This document shows positions 33,142 through 43,775 of a stretch of DNA of 64,000 nt, piece after piece (positions within the stretch are counted from its first letter, which is position 1; every line of letters begins with the position of its first letter). This stretch comes from Strobilurus pachycystidiatus. Taxonomy: Eukaryota; Basidiomycota; Agaricomycetes; Agaricales; Physalacriaceae. The notes beneath the pieces are model-generated. The model was not told the DNA's origin. It saw only the letters and a list, made by a program, of their open reading frames with translations, and did no database searches. The stretch spans positions 434,001 to 498,000 of the forward strand of contig JAHLMK010000006.1 in assembly GCA_019915135.1 (NCBI GenBank). Reading direction: 5' to 3'. The translations under genes were made by a program, and so were the position numbers.

Positions 33142-33612
33142 ACTTCAAGCGCGGCTGCTTCACTGGCTGCAGCGCGCTTGATAAGAGAGTCCACATAGAC
33201 ATTTTTCTGTGCTTGATGATCTGACAACCCGTATTTAGGTCTTTCGCCGTCAGATTTGAAGCACATCTGCCTCATTGGCGGCACTGCTTCATAGAGGGGT
33301 ACGGGACATTTTTCCCCGGGATATCTCACGTCGACGGCCCTTGTCGACACTTCTCATTCATACTCCAAGCGCGCCTGCTTCACTGGCTGCAGCGCGCTTG
33401 TCAGAGCCTTCCTTCGGTATTTTTCTTGAAGTCCGAGGTTCTGACTCCCCCTATACAGGTCTTTCGCCGTCAGAGATTATGCGTCTCTGCCTCAACGGCG
33501 GCAGCGCAATTCCAGCATCGCTGCATCTTTTTCAGGTACACGCGACTTCAAGTCGCGTGTGATGGTCATGCGCGTTTATACTTCAAGTCCCTCTGCCTCA
33601 CCGGCAGCAGGC
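33142..33612. repeat. Five-unit, about 110-bp hairpin satellite in element B
   Basis: Core CTGCYTCA positions are 33155, 33267, 33375, 33487 and 33593 (spacing 112, 108, 112, 106). Units 1 and 3 can fold: AAGCGCG-CTGC pairs with GCAGCGCGCTT around a short loop. Units 1-2 and 3-4 are also alike as a 222-bp pair, with GGTCTTTCGCCGTCAG in both. No counterpart is seen in element A. Confidence 0.7.
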
Positions 33613-33837
33613 ACTTCTGGGATGCACAAGGACATCGTCATTTTTTTTGTTAACTTACGCGCTGTATCATTAGGCAAATCTGATGTCTTTTTAAACTCAT
33701 TTATTTGCGCTGCATTTTATCAGACCGTCGAGATGTTCTGTTGTGAATAAAATATTTCATTCTCTAGCAACACAGCAACGAACACAGCGTAAATACTTGA
33801 TACAATGGTACGCAGTCAAGAAAACAAGACGAGGAAA

Positions 33838-36112
33838 TCAGAAGTGCGAAAGAACCCACGTAACATCGACAACTGCACGTTCCCACTCTCCGAGGCCTAG
33901 AACGTCGTCTCCACAAGACTCTCCCCACCATGCGAGAAATGCGAGGACCGAATAATGTCCATTCAGTCCACTAGTACGTAACTTTCCCCACTCTCGCCCC
34001 GCCGGATCGGGTCGATGCCGCTCAGTGAGTGGCCCGTCCTTGGTAGAGACATCGCGCCAGTGAGGTTGAACACTACCCCACCAAGGCCAGAATTGGTCGG
34101 CCAATTGGCGAAAAGTGAGGGACGGCCGGTATTCGTCTGCACGCGCGCGTTGAATCCAATCCTGAATCGAACTCGGTCGGATTTTATTCGCCGGGATGGG
34201 CGCCCCCTTGGCGAAGTCCATCAGCTCTTCGTTCCTGACGTAAACGCGAACAAGGCGCATCCAGCCGTCACCAAGAGCGAAGTCCTGGAGGTAACGGGAG
34301 GCCTTGCGCAGGTATTCCGGATGTTTATCTGCCTGTGGAGGCGTGGTCGACGAGGGAGGAGGGGGGGGAGGAGGGGAGGTAGCGGTTTCCAGGTTTGCGA
34401 ATGGATGGAGAGAGTCGTTAGGGCCGCAAGTTGGAATGTACGGGGGAAGAAGGGCCGGATCGATGACGTTATTGGTGATGTTCGAGAGAGGTGGAGCGGG
34501 GGAAGCGGCAACGGGAGGGACCTTCTCAAGTGGCAAAGGAGGCGGACGCGTAGAACGACGCGTCGGCGCTGTACCGTCGCCATTCTCATCGCCGCTGGTG
34601 TCGTCCTCATCGAGATCTTGAAGCGTGGGGGGCTTTTTCCGCGACTCGTTCTTGCCGTTGGCTCTCTTGCGCTTCCTTGTCACCTTCTCCTTGGTAACGA
34701 CAGCGTCGGGCAATTCGGGAAGGGGTGGCGAAGCCGATGGCACGTCAGCATGCGAGGGAGTATTCGGTTGAGGCTGCGAAGCATTCCATGGCTGAGGTTC
34801 TCGCGCAAACCACGGCAGGTGATTGGGCATCGAAACGTTGGGAAGGGATCGAGAGAGCTGATCAGAATGGGCTTGATAACAAGTAAGCAATATGTCAAAA
34901 TAGGAATGAAGAACTTACAAAAGCATGACATGCTAAATTCCCCGAACGCTGCCTGGAACGTTCTGAAGCGAAGCTGTCCCCGCGTTCCATCCGCATCATG
35001 GAAAGCCTTGGGAGCCGCACCGTTGTTTGTCCCCACATTCAGTCTAGCAGATCTTCGTCAGTCAGGTATGTAAAGTCGCGTCAAAAAGACCTACGAAATG
35101 ACATTAACTTGGCCGCCTTTGCGCGGCTCCGGCCCAGCCCAAGAGAATGAAACATTTCCTCCCAGTAACGTCGAAAGTCCTTCAAGAAGAGGTTGCATCG
35201 TGCTAGCGAGAGAGTCGAGAGCTCTGACCAATTGATATCAGCAATCTCAATCGGGAGAAGAGAAGTCGTACACATACCTCTGAGTGTCCTCTGGGGACAG
35301 GCGTTCCAGCGGACGCTTGGCGTCTTCCTTGGACTGTGCGACGTCCTTGGCATCCTGCGCGGCACGACCCTCCCAATACTTGTGCTCCTCGGCTGTCAAC
35401 GCCTTCCATCGCTCGGAGGTGAACTTTCCTACTTGCGAGATGCGCCCCTTACGCCCACCGCCGCCCGAGAGGGCGAGATCCGTGTCGAATTCCTCCTTCA
35501 CAGCTGCGAATGACTCGGATGACCACATTTGCATGGCCGTACGCCCTCGCTGACGCGCGACATCCAGACCGGCGACCTTGGAGACAAGTGTAGCGATAGG
35601 ATCCTTTCCCATCTGTGCCTTCGTCATCTTGGCAATTGGCGTAGCTTTGGACCAGCGATTTTCAAGAAAGTTTCGGATACCCTAGATAGAGGATTAGAGA
35701 CAAATGGCAATGCATGTTGATATGGCACCGTACTGTTCGTAGGCGCGTGAGGAGCGCGCCTTTCTTGTCGCGCTCGTACTGAGTGAGAGAGCTGTCGAGG
35801 GGACGCTCGATGGGAGCCTGATCGTCAGCTGGTTCTTGGTCCATTGGAGCGTCGTAGGGGTATATGGCGCAGTATTCGTTTAGGACCTCGTCGGCAAAGT
35901 CGTCCGCCGCACTTCTGCTTTTGTGTCGGGCATCCCTGTACCCCGAAATCCTGGCCTCGAGAAAGACCAGACGTGATCCTTTGGCCCAGTTTCGCCGGAA
36001 GGGTTTGACGCTGCTAGGATCAAAGACCGGGTTGAGTCTAGATGCAGGGTCAGCGACGACGCGTTAGACATTTGCCATGATGCCGAGAGATGACATACAC
36101 GGATGATGCCAT
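33838..36112 (-). CDS. KDZ cargo gene 6, copy B (669 aa)
   Basis: Six exons: 36112-36099 (14 nt), 36037-35734, 35681-35278, 35223-35095, 35043-34919 and 34871-33838. Exons 3-5 are 404, 129 and 125 bp, identical in length to copy A. Conserved blocks: VKPFRRNWAKGSR, YPYDAPMDQEP, VAGLDVARQRGRTAMQMW, KALTAEEHKYWEGRAAQDAK (HMG-like helices, tentative), GGNVSFSWAGPEPRKGGQVN, NHLPWFAREPQPW, VTRKRKRANGKNESRKKP, and the C-terminal FRQLADQFWPWWGSVQPHWR ... WGKLRTSGLNGHYSVLAFLA. Likely nuclear because of its basic clusters. Role unknown; strong retention suggests that it matters for the element. Confidence 0.82.
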
Positions 36113-36619
36113 GATCTTGATGTGCTGAGGACGCGATGAGAGTAGAGAGACGCGTCGTTTCTTCCTGAGACGGTTGTCAGAGTGCAAAGTAGAAATCAAA
36201 CAAAATGCAAACAAATCCCAACAATTACACCCCGCCATCCAATCCCAATCTGGTGTAGTCGGGGTGCCGAAATGCAGCCTAAAGAGCTGCCAGACCCTAA
36301 TAGCGCCTGGAGGAGCGATTATTCCACCTCGAGTGTAATTCCAGGGACGTACAGCTACTGTAGGTACAAAGATATGGAAATTAATATACGCATCCCGCCC
36401 GCCCGCCAGCGCTGGGGGTGCGAGCGCTCCCTGCCACTGCCGTGATGCCGGCCAGGTGGGCTCTCGCAAGATGCCGATTACGTGCCTCGCGCAAGAATTT
36501 TTCCGGGGCGCGCGATTCGGTATATCTGGATGCTCGAGTATTTCAGATTATAGTATCATTTGACGTTCTGGGCTTTCACTTAGGGTTTGAGTGCCCCTGC
36601 TAGGGTCAGCCAGCCCAAT
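36113..36619. other. Right subterminal spacer of element B
   Basis: No gene is seen. Gene 7 of element A would lie here and is absent. A GC-rich patch at 36394-36440 (CCCGCCCGCCC, AGCGCTGGG) recalls the GC-rich subterminal repeat of element A. Confidence 0.5.
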
Positions 36620-36696
36620 GGTTATAACCATTGGCTTTGCAAACAAGCCCAATGGTTATAACCATTCTTTTACCCTTAGGATAATAGCATGGCCTG
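36620..36696 (-). repeat. Right terminal inverted repeat of element B
   Basis: Read inward from 36696 the tip is CAGGCCATGC. GGTTATAACC lies at 36654-36663, exactly 33 bp in, and again at 36620-36629 (34 bp further). Around each, the symmetry extends to AATGGTTATAACCATT. Confidence 0.88.
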
Positions 36697-36703
36697 GGAC
36701 TAC
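36697..36703. repeat. Right target site duplication of element B (GGACTAC)
   Basis: Exact copy of 24371-24377. Confidence 0.88.
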
Positions 36704-37452
36704 AAAGAGTTGAGTGTTGATCAGATGAGTTGTGAATAACAACTTACGAGACTGTAGCCCGAGAGACATCTTGCGTTGGGGGAACAGATTTCGACGCAGG
36801 AGCAGGTGGCTCCACGGTACAAGTCCCAAACATGTCGGATAGCATATCGTCCACAACCGCGACCTTATGAATGGCTTCGGAGGCCTGTACATGAGCCGGA
36901 TCCGTACGAACAGGAGTGGCAGGTGTCGAATGGGATGCATTGGTCAAGACACGCGGCTGGGGTAGGAGAGAATGAGCAGTAGGTCCCGCAATACTCGCAC
37001 TGGTAACAACGTCACATTCAACACTATGAAGAAGATATGTTGCTTACCCTAGTGCAGAAGGCGTAGCAGCGGTACTCAGGGGCAATGAGAAGGAAACAAC
37101 TGGTTGAGACATAGGAACTGTAGCCGTTGATGGAAGAGACGATCCGGTCGGCTGTGTGCGGTTCTTGGCCGCACCAAGCAGGGTTTGAACGTCGAGACTA
37201 GGTAAGAGTTAGTCGTCATTGATGAAGGAGGACAGAGTGTCGTACTTTTTAGCACCAGCATCACTGGCACGCTCGAGGAATTCAATGAACGCGGCGTCCA
37301 TATTGAACCTATAAATATGCACATAATCAGAGACTTGTCGACGATAAAACATGAAGGCCAACTTACCCCTGTTCTGGGAGCATGTCCAATAGGGTATTTT
37401 TCTGAGATTTGCCGCCGCGTCCACGACCACGACCACGACCAGTAGGTGCCAT
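36697..37452 (-). pseudogene. M2 gene, 5' part (split by element B)
   Basis: The start at 37452 gives MAPTGRGRGRGRGGKSQKNT (an RG-rich, possibly RNA-binding, start). Exons 37452-37367, 37308-37246, 37197-37048 and 36999-36748 follow, with FNMDAAFIEFLERASDAG, then Ser/Thr/Pro-rich sequence, then IHKVAVVDDMLSDMFGTC. A fifth exon begins after TTTGTAG at 36699 and is cut at once by element B. In phase, it continues at 24373 with SPNRSDKKG. The first half of one gene is thus stranded 12.3 kb from the rest. Family unknown. Confidence 0.75.
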
Positions 37453-37994
37453 AGGCAAGAGAGAGTGATGGGGAAATAAAGAGACACCTCTCCGTGATTA
37501 TAACGCGTTTGCGATATAAGGAGAAGCACACATGCTCCGTTGTCACAGGAGAGAAGACCTCAAATAATGAGCATCCCAAGGTCACAAGGACAGTGCAGAT
37601 CATTGGAGTAACTTGTCAAAGGAAACCGGCGCTGCTAACTGCGATGCGACGCCAAAGCTAGAAGGCCTATTTGCACTAGAATGAGCATGTATTGTCCTCG
37701 CACTAGAATGGGAACGTACTATCCGAGGCCAATTCGTACTTGAGGGATGAGTACTTTGGCCCATACGACAGAGACTTCAACAATGGATGCTTTCTACAAT
37801 CGCGAAGCAGCCGGTAAGCGCAAATTTTGTATGGCGCAGTCAATCTACTAAAGAGGACTGTTAGTTATCAAGGTCTACGATATTATTGCTGAATGCTGCA
37901 AAGACAAAAATAATCACCTGAGTAACGAAGCTCAGGTCGGTCCCTCTCTCGTTTCATGCTTGGATAGAACTGAGCTATGTAGGTTCAAGACATT

Positions 37995-38940
37995 ATGAAT
38001 AGCGAGACTCGACTGGGAGATGACCAGATTACTTGGCGTCTGACAGGAAAGGACAACATGGAGACCACCAAGAAGTGCTTCGTGATGAACGGCATTCTCG
38101 TCGCCGCAGAGTTGCCGCCTATTTTGAAAGCTCCAAGGTAAGTAACGGCTGATACGTAGATATTGCGCTGAATATATTGTAGAATTCGTGGTCGCGTGTT
38201 GCAGGAAACTGTACAGATCTGTGGACTTGGGGACACCTCATTTTTTCAGGCAATCAAGACAATCCGAGAGGCCTACATCAAGTTTGAGCGTGTTTTTCCA
38301 AGCGGAACTTTGGAGCCATGGCAATTTAGCACCTTCGAGAACTTTCCTGCCGTCGACGCTGCAAACAGGTACTTCGAAGGAGCTCAGGATGACGACGGAA
38401 AAGTGCCTGTTGCTTTCACGTATGGAGTTGATCCCAAGAATATTCTCCAGGACATTGCGGATCGAGATAATCTGAAGCACACAGATGATAATCGGGTCCT
38501 GTTTTATGTTATGAGACGTGTCGAAGATGACAAAAAGTATGTGTGTTATATGTTTCTCTGACGGTGATACTTACAAGAGGGTTAGATTCGAGGTTTTGGA
38601 ACCACAGGCGTTTCGACTGGGCGATCTTGTAGAAATCAAGGTATCTATCTTCGTCGTACCCCTCAAAACGGATAGACGCAAGAAGGATGGGGGAAGCGCA
38701 CTGTTAAGTGTAGCCCCTTACAAGTGGCGCATGCGTCTCAAGTTGCGAGCTGTCGTACAGATTGATGGAACTTTGGTTGATGTGAGTTCTTTTGTGATAC
38801 GTACCAGAAACAGCAGAATATTTACCGCTATGTAGGATGCAAAGCGTCTGCGTACAGAAGATGCAGACTTGAGAGCGTCCACTGGGATTAAGAAGGCCGC
38901 GGGTACCGGGGAGACCATGAAGCGCAAGTACGAGTATTAG
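37995..38940 (+). CDS. Unknown protein with FEVLEPQAFRLGDLVE motif (267 aa)
   Basis: Exons 37995-38137, 38183-38536, 38580-38781 and 38836-38940 join in phase. The middle reads YIKFERVFPSGTLEPWQFST and the C-terminal part FEVLEPQAFRLGDLVEIKVS, followed by VVPLKTDRRKKDGG and a basic tail ending MKRKYEY. I recall uncharacterised Agaricomycete proteins with a similar FEVLEP block, but assign no function. It is divergent from the 5' half of M2, with about 540 bp between the starts. Confidence 0.7.
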
Positions 38941-39450
38941 ACATCAGACATGCATCGTGGGGTGAACAAGGAAATGTGTCATTAGTCATAGCCGAGAGAT
39001 ATAGGGACATGCAAGTACCATATTGAGTCATGTTGGAAATAAGAATACCAAATCCGGTCAGTACAATAACATCGGTGCCACCTAATTAAAGCCGTACCGT
39101 TTGGCTAGAAAGAGGTGATCAAGATGAGAACAAGGGAAGCAGCCGAATGAGAGTGGATCAAGATGTCAAGGCAATCCAATTGAGAAGGATCCAAGTGACA
39201 ATTCGAGACTAACTGAGCAGTGTTGTCTCAAGTTAGCACGGCCACAAAAAGAATGAGGGACATGTAAATGCCATTTTGGAGATAGGCAGACATGGGAATA
39301 CTATATGGAGCTATGTTGGACACAAGAATACCTATTTGGGACTGTACATCAAAATTCGTAGTACGAGTTCAAATTGATCAAGATGAAGAAGCCAGGTAAG
39401 AAGGAGTAAAATCTAAATCTAGGCTACAACAAGGCGCAATCCCACTGCAC
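38941..39450. other. Intergenic region with a short imperfect direct repeat
   Basis: No gene. Segments near 39004 and 39258 share GGACATG-AA-T-CCAT and GTTGGA-A-AAGAATACC, in direct orientation. Confidence 0.4.
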
Positions 39451-41203
39451 CTAACTGATAATGTACCTCTCCGCGTAGACCGTGGCTAAAGGGCATGTTT
39501 CAGTGCATGCTGATGCCAATTCTTGCAGTGTTTCCCAACACATCTTGCAGGAGTGAGTAGCATCGCTCCACGGTAACTGCATGTTCGAGAAGGTGATAGG
39601 AACATCCATGGGCCGGTGGTTATTGTGACCAGTCGGCTCAAAGGGCTCCGGCAGCAGGCCGTAAGGGAAGGCCTCCACAAGGGAGTGGTGGACATGGTCT
39701 GATCCCAAAGGGGCGACAACGACGGACAGTCTTCTGTTAATGCCTTTCCACGACGCAAGAAAGGCAAACACCCAGCCAAAGTTAAGCAACGGAAGCGTGA
39801 TGTGCAGATCGGAAACGTTGGGAAGTTCGGGAAAGTGGAAACGCGCAAGATAGTTGCCATCAATGATATCGGAGTCAACTAAACATCAAAATTCATAAAG
39901 ATCAATTTTGACATGACTCAAGAGAAGACTTACTGAGTGTCAAGCGAATTTTTTGAAGAAAGGCCCTGATAGAGCATCCTTCGAGGATTATCCTGAAGGC
40001 GGGCAACTGATGTGTGGTGATGGTGATAGTTACTTCTCGCAGATTCCTGATGCTCGTGCGATGTGGAAAGGAACGGCCAGGTATGACACAAGCAACAAGC
40101 GCCGCCTGCAGATCGGATAGAGCAGACATCAAATCACAAAAGGGGACAGAGGAGTCTGTGTCATCATCGTCGCGATCAGTACGGATTGTACCATCGGGAC
40201 GTTGAGTGAAGTCTACAGTCAGGAATTGAAGTGTACAAGTGGGATTCTCCAAAGATACAATGGATTCCTCTTCTGCGATGTTGGATAAGCCGTAGAGGGC
40301 ATACCAAAGTTGCATGATATGTGAGTTACGTTGAAGGTAGGCTCGAGGAATGGACTAGGAATATAGTCAGACAGGACTCAGGAAAACGGAGAAAGACATT
40401 ACCATATGACCCCCCAGATTATTATGAAACGTCAGAGTCTGAAGCTTGGTGTGTGGAGCCAAGAGGCCTTGGAGCGAGTGGCCTTCAAAAAAGGTGCAGT
40501 TTTGAACGGTCAAAGACGTGACAGATGCCGTGAGGAAGAAGGCGGGATAAAGATGAATATGGAGTAGGCGGATTTCGGAAACCCAAGGTGCGAACCCAAG
40601 CCACCAGCAGGGATCTGATGGTGAGAGCGGCCAACCGTCCATGGTGATGCGCTTGACCCGTCTGTAGGTCTTGTTGCGAGATAAGAGAGCACAGAGAGCA
40701 GTAGTTTCTGCCCACGCGTCAGTGTAAACATTCTGTAAATCATCTCCCGTGAGTGACGTCCAAAAGAGGGTCCGACGTAGATATATGTAGGCGTGAGTGA
40801 CCGGTGTTGTTGCTGCTCGCCAGCTACGAGACACTAGGCGCAGTGTGAGAGCGTCGGGGAAAGGAAGCATCGTGGCTATCTCATTCTTCAACTCCCATGG
40901 TACAAGGCCCTCCGTAGAGGTAGCGTTCGAAGGAGGCAGAGGTAGCATAATGGTAACTGTCAAGCAAAGGATCAGGAAAGATAGTAGAAAGCCACGTAAG
41001 AAGGTTTGACTTACAGCGGTCTCTTCGAACATGATCATTCCGCACTTTGTACTGTGCCGTGTCACCTGTCATATGTGAGATAGGTAGATATCAGAGAGAC
41101 ATGGGAGAACCATACCGTTATAGAGACTGACAAGATTAGTATCAATCTCTTCCACTGTAGAGCCTAGAGACAAAGTCGGCAATGATGACGGCCAGGAAGA
41201 CAT
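39451..41203 (-). CDS. F-box protein 1 (tandem paralogue)
   Basis: The start at 41203 gives MSSWPSSLPTLSLGSTVEEI. After two introns, GLVPWELKNEIATMLPFPDA leads into LTLRLVSRSWRAATTPVTHA, an F-box-like segment. A leucine-rich-type body follows (CWWLGFAPWVSEIRLLHIHL, SLQGLLAPHTKLQTLTFHNN), then exons at 40315-39930 and 39880-39451. F-box proteins link substrates to SCF ubiquitin ligases via Skp1. Exon starts in the second half are approximate. It is alike in order and sequence to F-box protein 2, so the two are tandem duplicates. Confidence 0.7.
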
Positions 41204-41400
41204 GGCTGCTGAACGGACACAATTCTCTGGGAGCGACTTTTAAGAAAGCGCAGATCAGGTACTGTATGGAATAGGAAACGCCAAAGAAGGGAGGGTAAAC
41301 AGCGCTTCGAAGGTCAAGAAGAGTTCAGTGCAGGCTGTTGTCCCACATGGACAAGAAGCGTATAAATAATCAGGTTTCAATACTGCTACTTACTTCAACC

Positions 41401-41748
41401 ATGTCGCAAACCCATGAAGTCATTCCTCAGTCGCCGACGACGTTGCAAAGAAGACAGCAAGCAAGAATTCGAAGATGGGAGGCATTGGAAGCACTAGGGG
41501 AGAATTCTCAGACCGTGGCTTCCAGTATTACACCAATCATGGAACTCCGAGTACGCAGCCTATTGCGGACGAGTCAATGGCACTGACCACTGTTACAGGA
41601 TGACTGTTCTAGAGAGGCTAGACTTCCGATGTATTGTGATGCTTCACCACCACCCTATACCCATGGCGCGCCACCACCGACTTATTCCGAGGTCATGAGA
41701 GTTCGGCTACCATCGGACAATAGGCGGGGAGAAGCTCAACATTGCTGA
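41401..41748 (+). CDS. 99-aa mini-protein with two PPxY motifs
   Basis: Two exons, 41401-41550 and 41599-41748 (150 bp each), joined by an intron GTACGC...TTACAG. The start reads MSQTHEVIPQSPTTLQRRQQ. The C-terminal half has SPPPYTHGAPPPTYSEVM, with two PPxY motifs (PPPY and PPTY), which are known ligands of WW domains such as those of Nedd4/Rsp5 ubiquitin ligases. It is divergent from F-box gene 1, with 198 bp between starts. A role as a ubiquitin adaptor is inference. An in-frame ATG exists at 41338. Confidence 0.6.
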
Positions 41749-42037
41749 GTGGGAGGACTGCTAAAAAATTGAGATGTAGAGGCGTAAAAAATGGGAGCTC
41801 TGTGAGCAATTAGGCAGTGAGAGGAACGCAATTGAGTACATATGACTCTAGAAGATTGGCCGGGAATGAAATCGAAACGCAGGCATCAGACATGTTGGAC
41901 AGTCAGTTACTTTATTGGGTGTAATCACGAGATCAAGTGACACATTTTACGAGGATGAAATGAGACTGCGTCCGACGATAACAAGGGTGTGTTTGACACA
42001 AGATGAACACACTGAAGAACAAGAAAAAAGTCAATAT

Positions 42038-43775
42038 TCAAGGGTCTGGGAGATATGGTGCTAGATACATGGCTGGTAGTGTAGGGTATCGACTATGAGC
42101 TTCGTGAACAATAGCAGAGTAAACAGCGACACATGCGGTACAGTGAGATATGTGACGAGGCGAGTTGATACCAATGCCGATGGGCAACGGTGTATGGAAG
42201 TTAGAAATAGAAGGCAGGTAAATACGAAGTAAGCTATCGTAAACAACGACCGTTTCATAGTTGTGAAACCGCTCGCACGGTTTAGGCAATACATGCATAA
42301 GGACAGAGTCTATGGAGACTGGCAACGGCCATACCTCCAACAGGGACAGAGCAATATTGATATTGGAAGCGCAAAGTTCGAAGGCCAAAGAGGCAAGATC
42401 TGCAAATCTGGGAAACCGAACACGACGGGCAGTGATTGGAGAGACTGACGATACTAAGAAGGAGGTGAATTGATGCGTAAGCAAATAGTAGGGAGACTCA
42501 CAAAGACGGAGTTGAATGGCTTGGAGCAGGGGGCATGACTCCAGTAGCCTCACCAGAGCAGGGAATTGAAAGTCGTGAACGGAAACCCGAAGAACCGTCA
42601 GGACATGAACAAAGATGCGACAAGGGAAGTTCGTTTCCTCAGGCATTATAAAATCAATGTTGCGGTGAAAAAGGGAGTTGCGATCCATAGAAGCAATGAG
42701 CTCCGAGGAAAAGTCTATGCAACCAGAGTCGCGCGAGGAGATGACTTCGTTAGAGGCTGAATGGGTGAAGTCGAGGTCCATGGAGGATATCGAGGCGGTA
42801 GGAGTACCAGCGCCAGCTTCATTAAAAGCCATAGTGTCGAGGCCGTGGACTGCAATCCATCGGTTGTACGCAGGACCGGAGGATTGGTAAAAGTTAGGAG
42901 GGAAGATCTAGAAATTGTTCCATGAGCAAGACGAGTGGACTGATACGAATGTGGAAACATACAATATTTCCGCCTTGAACGTTGTGTAGAATGAGATCCT
43001 CCAAACGGGACCAAGGGGCCAGAAGATTTTGCAGGCTGTGTTCCTCAAAAGAGACGGAGCAAATACGCAGGGACTTGATTTGCTTTGGAATGATGAAGGA
43101 CGGAAAGATCGTCATGATGCTGGCAGCTGGAGAGGAGAAGCCGAGAATCTCCACACGCTGAACGTTGGGGAGAAAATTTGACCACCAACAAGGGCGGTTC
43201 GGAGAGAAGGCCCAACGACGAAAGACGACTTTGCGGACAGAGTTACGGAGTCGTTCACGAGACAGAAAGCAGGCGCAAGCAATCTCGCGCTGCCAAGTCA
43301 TCGTACGAAGTTTTTCTATATCCGATGAGGTCATGGTGGACCAGGAGAGTAGAGGACCGTTCATGTAAATAGTGGAGAAAGACAAGCCATTTGTGACAGA
43401 AAACCATGCCTTGGACGAGGCGCGTAACTGGGCGTGTGTGTGTGGAAGGTCCACGAAGGAGGCGATCAATGTCTTTAACTCATTGGCCAGGTCATACGAT
43501 AGACGGGTAGGATCAGGAGCCGATGAAGGAGGGAGAGGGTTGTCGGAAGGAGGGGGAGGGTTGTGTGGACGCAAAACAGCAATATACCGTTTGAGATCAT
43601 GAGCTGTGTATTTGATGGTCTCATCGCGATCCAAATAGAAAGGGTGATAGACTAAGAACTCATCAGTAAAAGGGGAGGGGGAGGGGGAAGCGAAGTGCGA
43701 ACAATACTGAATGGAGGCGCACCGTTCGCGTATAATTTCCACCTGCAATGTATCGGAGTCAGATTCAGCATCCAT
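42038..43775 (-). CDS. F-box protein 2 (tandem paralogue)
   Basis: The start at 43775 gives MDAESDSDTLQVEIIRERCA. An F-box-like segment is LSYDLANELKTLIASFVDLP ... LRASSKAWFSVTNGL. The body resembles F-box protein 1 (CWWSNFLPNVQRVEILGF, HSLQNLLAPWSRLEDLILHN). An intron GTATGT...TTCTAG (42962-42908) leads to IFPPNFYQSSGPAYNRWIAV, and a 48-bp in-frame intron (GTGAGT...TTCTTAG) near 42460-42510 is likely. The C-terminus is less conserved. Same strand as F-box 1, with the PPxY gene between them. Confidence 0.68.

Larger units (their letters stand above)
24378..36696. mobile_element. KDZ DNA transposon, element B (12.3 kb, apparently complete)
   Basis: Bounded by GGACTAC duplications and by TIRs with paired palindromes at both ends. 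It carries an open ten-exon KDZ transposase and cargo genes 2 to 6 in the same order and orientation as element A. It lacks gene 7 and the extra exon set of A, and has its own hairpin satellite (33142-33612). All six genes have consistent splice phases, so I see no inactivating lesion. It lies in an exon of M2. Confidence 0.88.

Noticed and set aside
34015..35073. 352-residue plus-strand open frame in element B
   Set aside because: It is antisense to gene 6 exons and introns, whose minus-strand model is conserved with element A.
4045..36696. TET/JBP dioxygenase cargo, known from some fungal KDZ elements
   Set aside because: No HxD...H double-stranded beta-helix motif was recognised in any cargo gene of either element.
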